This document shows, in pieces, positions 1 through 6,686 of a DNA stretch of 13,115 bases. How positions within the stretch are numbered: the stretch's first letter is position 1; each line of letters opens with the position of its first letter. The notes under the pieces are model-generated. The model did no database searches, was not told the DNA's origin, and was given only the letters and a program-made list of their open reading frames with translations. The translations under genes and the position numbers were made by a program. The stretch is taken from positions 1 through 13,115 of the forward strand of contig DKGN01000104.1 of NCBI GenBank assembly GCA_002453275.1. The letters run 5' to 3'. The DNA is from Caryophanales bacterium UBA6769. GTDB lineage: Bacteria > Bacillota > Bacilli > Bacillales > UBA6769.

Positions 1-423
1 GTAAAAGGTAAAGGAAAAAAAGGGGAAGTTAAAGATGTACCAGTAGGATATGCAAATAACTTTTTGTTCAAAAACAAGTTAGCAGAAGAGGCCAACCCTG
101 GAAACTTAAGAAAATTAAAAGCACAACAACAGAAGGAAGCAGATCGAGAACAAGAAGAGAAAGCTACAGCAGAGCAATTAAAAAATAAATTAGCTGAAAC
201 AACAGTTAAAATGAAAGCAAAGTCTGGCGAAGATGGGCGTTTATTCGGTTCTATTACGAGTAAACAAATTGCAGAGACGTTAAAAAAGGAATACAAATTG
301 AATGTTGATCGTCGAAAAATTGAACTTAAAGATCCTATTCGTTCACTTGGACACCATAAAGTCCCAGTGAAACTTCATCATGAGGTTACAGGAACGATTA
401 CAGTTCATGTGATTGAGGATTAA
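1..423 (+). CDS. rplI: 50S ribosomal protein L9 (5'-truncated by window edge)
   Basis: The reading frame is open from base 1, so the gene begins upstream of the window. It encodes 140 residues here; the family is usually about 148, so only about 8 N-terminal residues are missing. The first visible residues (VKGKGKKGEVKDV, then GYANNFL) are the conserved N-terminal rRNA-binding domain of bL9. A long charged helix rich in Lys, Glu and Gln follows (roughly window residues 35-75), then the C-terminal domain with the GRLFGSIT segment. This two-domain, dumbbell shape is diagnostic of L9, which binds 23S rRNA near the base of the L1 stalk and helps maintain the reading frame. A TTG codon at 64 could be mistaken for a start, but the upstream codons are clearly L9. 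The gene is followed 46 nt later by dnaB with no terminator between, so the two are probably co-transcribed, as in B. subtilis. Confidence 0.97.
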   Translation, partial: VKGKGKKGEVKDVPVGYANNFLFKNKLAEEANPGNLRKLKAQQQKEADREQEEKATAEQLKNKLAETTVKMKAKSGEDGRLFGSITSKQIAETLKKEYKLNVDRRKIELKDPIRSLGHHKVPVKLHHEVTGTITVHVIED

Positions 424-469
424 CAAAAACTTTTCCATGCAATCGATGGGAGAAAAGGATGAATGAAGT

Positions 470-3106
470 GTGAATGAACGAATACCTCCACATAATATAG
501 AAGCAGAGCAAGCGGTCATTGGTGCTGTTTTTCTAGAACAAGAGGCATTAACGAGAGCGACAGAAGTTCTCACCCCAGAAGATTTCTATCGACCTGCCCA
601 TGAACGGATCTTCCGGGCGATGGTCGATCTTTCAGATCGTGGGGAGCCCGTTGACCTCGTCACGGTGACAACGGAGCTACAAAACCGCAAGCTTCTTGAA
701 GAAATTGGCGGCGTTTCGTATTTAAGTGAATTGGCGAGCTCCGTTCCAACAGCGGCGAATGTTGAATATTATAGTTACATGGTCGAAGAGAAATCATTGC
801 TCAGACGATTGATCCGCACAGCGACCGATATTGCAGCTGAAGGGTACGCGAGTGAGGAAGAAGTCGAAAAAATTTTAGACGAAGCGGAAAAAAATATTCT
901 CGAAGTCGCGAATCGAAAAAACACAGGCGCGTTCGCTTCGATTAAAGACGTACTTATCGATGCTTATGACAATATCGAAATGCTTCATAATCGAAAGGAC
1001 GATATTACTGGTGTTCCGACTGGCTTCGTTGAACTCGATCGAATTACAGCAGGTTTTCAACGGAATGACTTCATTATTGTTGCTGCCAGACCGTCGGTCG
1101 GGAAAACCGCCTTTGCGTTAAATATTTCTCAAAACGTTGCGACGAAAACGGAAGAAAATGTCGCGATTTTCAGTCTTGAGATGGGGGCTCAACAGCTTGT
1201 CATGCGGATGCTTTGTGCCGAAGGGAACATCGATGCTCAGCGGCTTCGTACTGGAAGACTGACACCAGACGATTGGGAGAAACTCACGATGGCGATGGGG
1301 AGCTTAGCGAGTGCGGGGATATACATTGATGATACGCCAGGCATTCGCGTCGGTGAAATTCGTGCAAAATGTCGTCGGCTGAAGCAAGAAAAAGGGATCG
1401 GGCTCGTTGTCATTGACTACTTGCAGTTGATCCAAGGGAGCAGCACCCGTGGAGGGGACAATCGTCAACAAGAAGTTTCAGAGATTTCCCGTTCACTTAA
1501 GGCACTTGCGCGTGAGCTTGAAGTGCCAGTAGTCGCATTGTCACAGCTATCCCGTGGTGTTGAATCACGTCAGGACAAACGGCCGATTATGTCAGATATT
1601 CGTGAAAGTGGTTGTTTATCTTACGATACGTTGATTATGCGAGCTGATACAGGTGAACTTGTGGAAATTGGATCATTGGTTGGCCAAACAAATATCCCGG
1701 TTGTTAGCATGAACAATGATTTACAATTGGAAGTGTCCAATATAAGTAAAGTCTTTAGTAGCGGATATAAACAGTTGTTTGAATTAAAAACAGCGAGTGG
1801 CCGTATCATCAAAGCTTCTGCAAACCACCCTTTTTACAATATAGATGGTTGGACTCCTCTAGAAGACTTACAAGTTGGTGAAAAGATTGCTGTAGCAAGA
1901 GAACTGCCAAAAATCGAATCAAAATCTAGTGATAAGACAATGACAAAAAATGAACTAGGTTTGTTGGCACATTTGATAGGAGACGGTTGTGTGCTGTCAC
2001 GACAACCCATTCATTATACAAATGAAGATGAAAGCAATTTAGCTTTCGTCGCTGATGCTGCCGAAGAGTTATTTGATATCAACCCAAGGTTTGTTGAACA
2101 AGGGAACTGGCAGCACGTTTATTTACCATCTCCCTACCATCTAACGCATGGAGTACGTCACCCGATTAGTCTCTGGTTTGAAGATTTAGGAATCTGGAAT
2201 TTGAGATCATATGAAAAGAAAATTCCTGAGCAAGTGTTTACACAACCTTTAAAATCGATACAGTTTTTTTTACACCATCTATGGGCAACCGATGGGTGTA
2301 TCTCTTATCAAAAGGGAAGACGCGGGAAAGTCTTCTATACGAGCAGTAGTAAAAAATTAGCTGAACAAGTTCAACATTTGTTATTACGACTTGGAATTTT
2401 AAGCACATTACGTACAATTCCACAAAGTCACGGTCAATATCGTGATAATTACAATGTTGATATATCTGGACATGCGTCATTATTACGTTTCTTTGAAAAG
2501 ATAGGCTCTTTTGGAAAACGTGGAGAAGTGGTTGAAGCTTTTCGCCTCTACTTAATTGAACGAAAAAGCAACCCCAATCTCGATGTGATTCCTAAAGAAG
2601 TTTGGAATTATGTTGCTGTCGTTAAAAATGAGCATCATTTAAGCTGGAGAAAAGTTTGTGCAGGGTTAGAAATGTCATATTGCGGTTCAGCACTTATGAA
2701 AAATGGTGTGTCACGTGAAAGAATGCATAGACTAGCGAAAGTAATACCAGACAATAAGCTGGTTAGTCTTGCAGGCTCTCATATTTATTGGGATGAGATT
2801 GTAGAAATAACCCCTCTAGAAGTGGAAGAAGTTTTTGATGCAACCGTTCCGGGGAATCACAATTTTGTCGCAAATGATTTTATCGTTCATAATAGCATCG
2901 AGCAAGATGCGGATATCGTCGCCTTTTTATATCGTGACGACTATTATGACAAAGAATCAGAAAGTCAAAATATGATTGAAATTATTATTGCGAAGCAGCG
3001 GAACGGTCCGACAGGGACGGTTGAGCTTGCGTTCATTAAGGAATATAACAAATTCGTGAATTTAGATCGTAGACATGATGACCGTGACATTCCACCAAGT
3101 GCATAA
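470..3106 (+). CDS. dnaB: Replicative DNA helicase DnaB with in-frame intein
   Basis: The 878-codon frame encodes the hexameric replicative helicase (named DnaC in B. subtilis), which unwinds DNA ahead of the fork and works with DnaG primase. Removing the intein (residues 382-808) leaves 451 residues, the normal length. The N-terminal primase-interacting domain starts at IPPHNIEAEQAV (about residues 5-105), and a linker leads to the RecA-like motor. The motor has Walker A ARPSVGKT (K212, T213) and Walker B VVIDYLQL (D316). Intein insertion is after IRESG (G381), and the C-extein resumes at S809 as SIEQDADIVAF. The GTG start at 470 is preceded by AAAGGAT about 10 bases upstream and fits the family N-terminus. 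The gene lies in an operon with rplI and ends just before a bidirectional terminator. Helicase activity requires protein splicing, because the insert lies in the conserved motor core. Confidence 0.98.
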   Translation: MNERIPPHNIEAEQAVIGAVFLEQEALTRATEVLTPEDFYRPAHERIFRAMVDLSDRGEPVDLVTVTTELQNRKLLEEIGGVSYLSELASSVPTAANVEYYSYMVEEKSLLRRLIRTATDIAAEGYASEEEVEKILDEAEKNILEVANRKNTGAFASIKDVLIDAYDNIEMLHNRKDDITGVPTGFVELDRITAGFQRNDFIIVAARPSVGKTAFALNISQNVATKTEENVAIFSLEMGAQQLVMRMLCAEGNIDAQRLRTGRLTPDDWEKLTMAMGSLASAGIYIDDTPGIRVGEIRAKCRRLKQEKGIGLVVIDYLQLIQGSSTRGGDNRQQEVSEISRSLKALARELEVPVVALSQLSRGVESRQDKRPIMSDIRESGCLSYDTLIMRADTGELVEIGSLVGQTNIPVVSMNNDLQLEVSNISKVFSSGYKQLFELKTASGRIIKASANHPFYNIDGWTPLEDLQVGEKIAVARELPKIESKSSDKTMTKNELGLLAHLIGDGCVLSRQPIHYTNEDESNLAFVADAAEELFDINPRFVEQGNWQHVYLPSPYHLTHGVRHPISLWFEDLGIWNLRSYEKKIPEQVFTQPLKSIQFFLHHLWATDGCISYQKGRRGKVFYTSSSKKLAEQVQHLLLRLGILSTLRTIPQSHGQYRDNYNVDISGHASLLRFFEKIGSFGKRGEVVEAFRLYLIERKSNPNLDVIPKEVWNYVAVVKNEHHLSWRKVCAGLEMSYCGSALMKNGVSRERMHRLAKVIPDNKLVSLAGSHIYWDEIVEITPLEVEEVFDATVPGNHNFVANDFIVHNSIEQDADIVAFLYRDDYYDKESESQNMIEIIIAKQRNGPTGTVELAFIKEYNKFVNLDRRHDDRDIPPSA
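1613..2893 (+). mobile_element. DnaB intein, full-length with homing endonuclease (427 codons)
   Basis: This in-frame protein intron should excise itself and ligate the DnaB exteins. It begins with Cys (C382 of the precursor, block A CLSYDTLI) and ends with the His-Asn pair (H807-N808, FIVHN). The +1 extein residue is Ser (S809), so a class 1 mechanism is expected: N-S shift at Cys, transesterification to Ser, then Asn cyclisation. Block B is GRIIKASANH, with H453 present but Ser (S450) where TxxH normally has Thr. Block F is VEEVFDATVPGNHNF. The N- and C-terminal splicing segments closely resemble, from memory, the Synechocystis PCC 6803 DnaB intein (IDGW, IYWD, VPG-HNFVAND), and the insertion point RESG/SIEQD is the same. 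Sampled lines average about 40% GC inside against about 53% in the flanking extein, which suggests acquisition by transfer. Confidence 0.97.
1925..2770 (+). other. LAGLIDADG homing endonuclease domain inside the DnaB intein
   Basis: Between the two halves of the splicing domain lie about 280 residues holding two LAGLIDADG motifs: LGLLAHLIGDG (precursor residues 496-506, D505) and LHHLWATDG (601-609, D608). The two acidic residues that bind the catalytic metal are both retained, about 103 residues apart, which is typical of a monomeric two-motif enzyme. There is no stop or frameshift. Intact motifs suggest it could still cut an intein-free dnaB allele at the 1612/2894 junction sequence and promote homing. 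The segment at about residues 700-760 (LSWRKVCAGLEM, then GVSRERMHRLAKVI) looks like a helix-turn-helix-like DNA-recognition subdomain; this is inferred from pattern only. Domain edges are approximate. Endonuclease activity is inferred from motif integrity, not shown. Confidence 0.85.
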
Positions 3107-3117
3107 TTTATGAAAAT

Positions 3118-3159
3118 AGAAAAGGTGTGTAGCGATAAAGAATCGCACACACCTTTTCT
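3118..3159. terminator. Bidirectional rho-independent terminator between dnaB and SDR gene
   Basis: The left arm AGAAAAGGTGTGTAGCGAT (3118-3136) pairs with ATCGCACACACCTTTTCT (3142-3159) over 18 base pairs with one bulged A (3131) and a 5-nt loop. Each arm has an A- or T-rich outer end, so the RNA from either strand ends in a CCUUUUCU run. It lies 12 nt after the dnaB stop and 15 nt after the stop of the convergent dehydrogenase gene, the expected place for a shared terminator. Confidence 0.9.
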
Positions 3160-3173
3160 GTTCTTTCAAGCAA

Positions 3174-3914
3174 TTAAATTAAATTTCCGCCGTCGACGAC
3201 GAGCGTTTGCCCTGTCATGAAGCTAGCACCAGTAATGAGCGACAGGACGACTTCAGATATGTCTTCTGGATAAGCAGGTCTTCCGAGTGGTGTTCGCTTT
3301 GAATGCTTTTTTGCAAACTCTTCATGACCGTCCATCCAGCGTGTCATGACAACTCCAGGTGCCACTCCATTGACTCGAACTTCTGGAGCGAATACACGTG
3401 CCAGTGACTTTGTCACGCTTACTGCGGCTGCCTTTGATGCGGAATAGGCAATGGAACTGCCCCCTCCAGTTAAACCAGCAACTGATGTAACGTTCACGAT
3501 GCAGCCTTTCGTTTTTTTCAATTCTTCTTCAGCAGCGCGGCATGCGAAAAACAACCCTTTTACGTTGACGTCCATGACAGTGTCCCAATGCTCTTCCTGT
3601 AATGCTTCTAGGTCGTCATGAGGAACAAACGTTGTTGTTCCTGCGTTGTTCACTAATATATCGAGCCTACCAAACTTTGCAATCGTTGCATCGACCATCG
3701 CACGCACTTCTTCGTCAGAAGCGACGGAAGCTTGATAGACGAGACAGTCAACCCCATGGGCTTGAACCATTTCCGCTGTTTCTTGTGCATCTTTTTCTGA
3801 GCGGGAGTAATTGATGACAATGGAAGCTCCTTGCTTTGCTAAATCGATCGCGATTGCTCGTCCGATCCCTGTCGCTGACCCCGTAATTAATGCTACTTTT
3901 CCTCGTAACGACAT
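3174..3914 (-). CDS. Short-chain dehydrogenase/reductase, FabG-like
   Basis: This 246-residue protein has the size and order of a classical SDR oxidoreductase, a cytoplasmic NAD(P)-dependent Rossmann enzyme. The cofactor motif TGSATGIG is at residues 11-18, NNAG at 89-92, and the catalytic tetrad is N117, S144, Y157, K161 (YSASK). The C-terminal part has PGVVMTRW and ends VVDGGNLI. Basic R38 after the second beta strand (NYSRSE) suggests NADP(H) preference. Position 63 is Ser in ASV where many relatives have Asp. It resembles 3-oxoacyl-ACP reductases and glucose/sugar dehydrogenases, but no fab or sugar genes are nearby, so the substrate cannot be assigned. The ATG start is supported by GGAGGG (3921-3926, minus strand) 6 nt upstream. 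The gene is convergent with dnaB and divergent from purA, and stands alone between conserved housekeeping genes. I infer it is an accessory insertion in this conserved block. Confidence 0.93.
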   Translation of the reverse strand: MSLRGKVALITGSATGIGRAIAIDLAKQGASIVINYSRSEKDAQETAEMVQAHGVDCLVYQASVASDEEVRAMVDATIAKFGRLDILVNNAGTTTFVPHDDLEALQEEHWDTVMDVNVKGLFFACRAAEEELKKTKGCIVNVTSVAGLTGGGSSIAYSASKAAAVSVTKSLARVFAPEVRVNGVAPGVVMTRWMDGHEEFAKKHSKRTPLGRPAYPEDISEVVLSLITGASFMTGQTLVVDGGNLI

Positions 3915-3987
3915 GCTGATCCCTCCAATATTTGGTTTCTCCTTTTTCTATTCAACGTCGAGGCGCAAATCCCTTCACCTAGAGAAA

Positions 3988-4031
3988 GGACACGAACGAA
4001 TATTGACCTTACACAAAAAATGTTCGTGTTT
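3988..4031 (+). promoter_or_regulatory. Candidate PurR operator (paired PurBoxes) upstream of purA
   Basis: The octamer ACACGAAC (3990-3997) is repeated in inverted orientation as GTTCGTGT (4022-4029). Each contains the CGAAC core of the Bacillus PurBox (AWWWCCGAACWWT, from memory). The right-hand box, read on the minus strand from 4031 to 4019 (AAACACGAACATT), matches 11 of 13 positions; the left box (3988-4000) matches about 7 of 13. The 13-mers are 18 nt apart, close to the 16-17 nt known for B. subtilis, and the right box abuts the candidate -35 at 4034. Known B. subtilis purA is PurR-repressed with PRPP as anti-repressing effector, so the arrangement makes functional sense. The assignment is inferred from sequence pattern. 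Confidence 0.7.
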
Positions 4032-4033
4032 CA

Positions 4034-4062
4034 TTGACTTTTCATGTTGCTATTGGTAAACT
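4034..4062 (+). promoter_or_regulatory. Putative sigma-A promoter of purA
   Basis: TTGACT (4034-4039, 5 of 6 to the -35 consensus) is followed after 17 nt by TAAACT (4057-4062, 4 of 6 to the -10). Transcription would start near 4069, giving a leader of about 65 nt before the purA start. The promoter lies immediately downstream of the PurBox-like repeat. TACAAT (4063-4068) is an alternative -10 but lacks a good -35 at the right distance. Confidence 0.6.
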
Positions 4063-4092
4063 TACAATGGTTTTTAAGGTTAGATTTTTGAC

Positions 4093-4109
4093 AAACGCAA
4101 CGTGCGTTT
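4093..4109 (+). promoter_or_regulatory. Leader hairpin just upstream of the purA ribosome binding site
   Basis: AAACGCA (4093-4099) and TGCGTTT (4103-4109) form a perfect 7-bp stem with a 3-nt loop, followed by TTATTCT. It ends 12 nt before the GGAGG at 4122-4126. It would be transcribed in the purA leader and might act in RNA stability, weak attenuation or as a protein-binding site. No function can be assigned from sequence alone. Confidence 0.45.
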
Positions 4110-4135
4110 TATTCTGAAACCGGAGGTATATGCTT

Positions 4136-5422
4136 ATGTCATCTGTCGTTGTTGTTGGAACGCAATGGGGAGACGAAGGAAAAGGAAAAATTACGGACTA
4201 CTTATCGGAAAACGCAGAAGTCGTTGCCCGTTATCAAGGTGGGAACAATGCGGGTCATACGATCGTATTTAATAACAAAAAATATAAATTGCATTTAATT
4301 CCATCAGGAATTTTTTATGAACATAAAACGTGTGTAATCGGAAATGGTATGGTCGTTGAACCAAAAGCACTCGTAGAGGAGTTACAATATATCCACAACG
4401 AAGGCTTCAGTACGGATAATTTAAGAATTAGTAATCGTGCTCACGTCATTTTGCCTTATCACATTAAGCAGGACTTGCTTGAAGAAGACCGAAAAGGTGC
4501 GAACAAAATCGGGACGACAGGTAAAGGAATTGGACCTGCGTACATGGATAAAGCAGCGAGAATCGGAATTCGGGTTGCAGATTTACTCGATAAAGACGTA
4601 TTCGCTGAAAAGCTTGAGATTAATTTAAAAGAAAAGAACCGTCTATTTGAGCGGATGTATGAAACAGAAGGCTTTCAACTTGGAGAGATTTTAGAAGAAT
4701 ATTATGAGTACGGTCAGCAGTTTGCCAAATATGTCGTCGATACGTCTGTCGTCTTAAACGATGCTCTTGACCATGGAAGACGCGTATTATTTGAAGGGGC
4801 ACAAGGGGTCATGCTCGACATTGATCAAGGAACATATCCATTCGTTACCTCATCAAACCCGATTGCAGGTGGAGTAACGATTGGTTCTGGTGTCGGACCG
4901 TCGAAAATTGATCACGTTGTCGGTGTAGCAAAGGCATATACGACAAGAGTTGGCGATGGACCGTTTCCAACGGAATTGACATGTGAGATCGGAGATAAAA
5001 TCCGCGAAGTAGGTAAAGAATACGGAACGACAACAGGTCGTCCTCGCCGTGTCGGTTGGTTCGATAGCGTCGTTGTCCGTCACGCTCGTCGTGTAAGCGG
5101 AATTACGGACTTATCACTTAATTCTGTTGACGTGTTAACAGGCATCGACACACTGAAAATTTGTGTCGCCTATGAACTTGACGGCAAACGAATTGAAGAA
5201 TTTCCCGCTAGCTTAAAAAAGCTTGCACAATGTAAGCCAATTTACGAAGAGTTACCAGGCTGGAAGGAAGATATTACGGGAGTTAAATCATTAGACGAGT
5301 TACCTGACAATGCACGCCACTATATCGAGCGTGTCTCACAATTGACGGGTATCCCACTTTCGATTTTTTCCGTTGGTCCAGATCGGGCCCAAACGAACAT
5401 GCTCCGAGGCGTATTTGCTTAA
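4136..5422 (+). CDS. purA: Adenylosuccinate synthetase
   Basis: PurA joins IMP and aspartate using GTP to make adenylosuccinate, the first committed step from IMP to AMP, in the cytoplasm. The start is set at the ATG at 4136, not at the in-frame ATG at 4130. GGAGG (4122-4126) lies 9 nt before 4136 but only 3 nt before 4130, and MSSVVVVGTQWGDEGKGK is the family N-terminus. This gives 428 residues, the normal length. Visible signatures are the GTP-binding GDEGKGK (12-18, catalytic D13), NNAGHT with the second catalytic residue H41, GANKIGTT/GIGPAYMDK, LFEGAQG, and the IMP and aspartate loop TTTGRPRRVGWFD (298-310). All key residues are intact. The gene is transcribed alone, between the PurR-like operator region and a strong terminator; in B. 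subtilis it is likewise a separate purine-regulated unit near dnaC and wal genes. Confidence 0.98.
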   Translation: MSSVVVVGTQWGDEGKGKITDYLSENAEVVARYQGGNNAGHTIVFNNKKYKLHLIPSGIFYEHKTCVIGNGMVVEPKALVEELQYIHNEGFSTDNLRISNRAHVILPYHIKQDLLEEDRKGANKIGTTGKGIGPAYMDKAARIGIRVADLLDKDVFAEKLEINLKEKNRLFERMYETEGFQLGEILEEYYEYGQQFAKYVVDTSVVLNDALDHGRRVLFEGAQGVMLDIDQGTYPFVTSSNPIAGGVTIGSGVGPSKIDHVVGVAKAYTTRVGDGPFPTELTCEIGDKIREVGKEYGTTTGRPRRVGWFDSVVVRHARRVSGITDLSLNSVDVLTGIDTLKICVAYELDGKRIEEFPASLKKLAQCKPIYEELPGWKEDITGVKSLDELPDNARHYIERVSQLTGIPLSIFSVGPDRAQTNMLRGVFA

Positions 5423-5439
5423 TTCAAATAAGATTAACG

Positions 5440-5469
5440 AGCTTAGGTTGAAAAAACCTAAGCTTTTTT
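5440..5469 (+). terminator. Rho-independent terminator of purA
   Basis: AGCTTAGGTT (5440-5449) pairs perfectly with AACCTAAGCT (5455-5464) around a 5-nt A-rich loop, and the stem runs straight into a T tract (5464-5469). It lies 17 nt after the purA stop, so purA transcription should end here. Confidence 0.93.
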
Positions 5470-5533
5470 AACGGCTTAAAAGTCTTATTCAGAGCGGCTT
5501 ATGAGTGAAACTAAAATAAAGTAAGCGGTTTCT

Positions 5534-5563
5534 TTGGGAAATACTAAAATTTTTTAGTAGAAT
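5534..5563 (+). promoter_or_regulatory. Putative promoter with operator-like palindrome ahead of the oxidoreductase gene
   Basis: TTGGGA (5534-5539) and TAGAAT (5558-5563), 18 nt apart, form a plausible sigma-A promoter. Overlying its spacer and -10 is an inverted repeat, TACTAAAA (5542-5549), 2 nt, TTTTAGTA (5552-5559). Its placement across the -10 is what would be expected of a repressor site. No regulator gene is adjacent, so the factor is unknown. The repeat is AT-rich, so chance is possible. Confidence 0.5.
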
Positions 5564-5604
5564 AGAAGACGAGGGAAGAAAAAATTTTGGGGGTGCATAC
5601 AATC

Positions 5605-6618
5605 ATGGGAGAAAAGAACAGACAAGTCTTACTTGCGGAAAGACCGAAAGGAATGCCAGATGATTCAACATTTAAGTTCGTTGAAACGGACGTACCAGAG
5701 CCAAAGGAAGGTCAAGTACTCGTTCGAGCGCTTTACTTATCCGTTGATCCGTACATGCGCGGGAGAATGAGCGATGCGAAGTCTTACGCCGAACCTTTCC
5801 AAGTTGGTAAAGCATTAATGGGTGGTGTCGTTGGGAAAGTCGTCAAATCGAACGATTCAAACTTCGCTGAAGGTGACTATGTAACAGGCATGCTGAAATG
5901 GGCCGACTACACAGCTATTAACGGAAAGCATTTACAGAAAATTGACCCGAATGCAGCACCAATTTCGACTGCACTGTACGTTACAGGTATGCCAGGCTTA
6001 ACAGCGTATTTTGGATTGCTTGACATCGGCCAGCCAAAAGAAGGCGAGACGGTCGTCGTATCTGGAGCGGCTGGTGCCGTCGGCATGATCGTCGGTCAAA
6101 TCGCGAAGCTAAAAGGCAGCCGTGTTGTAGGGATCGCAGGCTCCGATGAAAAGATTGCATACTTAAAAGAAGAGCTTGGGTTTGACGAAGTCATTAACTA
6201 TAAAACGACAGAAAACATTCGTAACGACATAAAAGCTGCGTGTCCACAAGGAGTTGACGTATACTTTGACAACGTCGGTGGGGAAATCTCGGATGCGGTA
6301 CTCTCGCTTCTAAATTTCCATGCACGTGTAGCTCTCTGTGGTCAAATTGCGCATTACAACGCAACGAAAATTGAAAAAGGACCGCGGATCTTGCCATACT
6401 TACTAACGCGAAGTGTTTTACTAAAAGGCTACATCGTCAGTGATTACGAGGACCAATTCCGAGACGGAGTAAAGCAATTGTCCCAATGGCTAAAAGAAGG
6501 CAAAATTACGTACAAAGAAACGATTACAGAAGGGCTGGAAAATGCTCCTGATGCATTTCTTGGTTTATTCCGAGGTGACAACCTTGGGAAACAACTCGTA
6601 AAAGTAGCCGATGAATAA
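5605..6618 (+). CDS. NADP-dependent oxidoreductase, zinc-free MDR family (YfmJ-like)
   Basis: This 337-residue medium-chain dehydrogenase/reductase belongs to the zinc-independent group that includes B. subtilis YfmJ (about 339 residues), prostaglandin/leukotriene reductases and curcumin reductase CurA. These enzymes reduce the alkene bond of alpha,beta-unsaturated carbonyl compounds using NADPH. Evidence is SVDPYMRGRM (residues 46-55), the Rossmann motif SGAAGAVG (153-160) and YFDNVGG (220-226), with no GHE or four-Cys zinc motifs. The ATG at 5605 gives the usual short N-terminus (MGEKNRQVLLAERPKG); GGGGG at 5589-5593 is the likely ribosome binding site, 11 nt away. An upstream in-frame TTG at 5587 overlaps that site and is unlikely. 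The gene is monocistronic, with its own promoter and terminator, between purA and the wal operon. A role in detoxifying reactive aldehydes, enones or quinones is a family-based inference; the natural substrate is unknown. Confidence 0.92.
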   Translation: MGEKNRQVLLAERPKGMPDDSTFKFVETDVPEPKEGQVLVRALYLSVDPYMRGRMSDAKSYAEPFQVGKALMGGVVGKVVKSNDSNFAEGDYVTGMLKWADYTAINGKHLQKIDPNAAPISTALYVTGMPGLTAYFGLLDIGQPKEGETVVVSGAAGAVGMIVGQIAKLKGSRVVGIAGSDEKIAYLKEELGFDEVINYKTTENIRNDIKAACPQGVDVYFDNVGGEISDAVLSLLNFHARVALCGQIAHYNATKIEKGPRILPYLLTRSVLLKGYIVSDYEDQFRDGVKQLSQWLKEGKITYKETITEGLENAPDAFLGLFRGDNLGKQLVKVADE

Positions 6619-6629
6619 ATAGAGAACGT

Positions 6630-6660
6630 AACCTGCTAATTCACATTAGCAGGTTTTTTT
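6630..6660 (+). terminator. Rho-independent terminator after the oxidoreductase gene
   Basis: AACCTGCTAAT (6630-6640) and ATTAGCAGGTT (6645-6655) form an 11-bp perfect stem with a 4-nt loop, followed by a T tract to 6660. It starts 12 nt after the stop codon and separates this gene from the wal operon. Confidence 0.95.
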
Positions 6661-6686
6661 AATTTAAAAACGAATAGATCTACATA

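Noticed and set aside
3811..4059. 82-codon + strand frame running from inside the SDR gene into the purA upstream region
   Set aside because: It is mostly the complement of the SDR N-terminus and then crosses the PurBox-like sites and promoter; it has no ribosome binding site.
4088..4115. TTGACA-16-TATTCT as the purA promoter
   Set aside because: The -35 is perfect, but transcription would start at about 4122, inside or after the GGAGG, destroying the ribosome binding site; the promoter at 4034-4062 is better placed.
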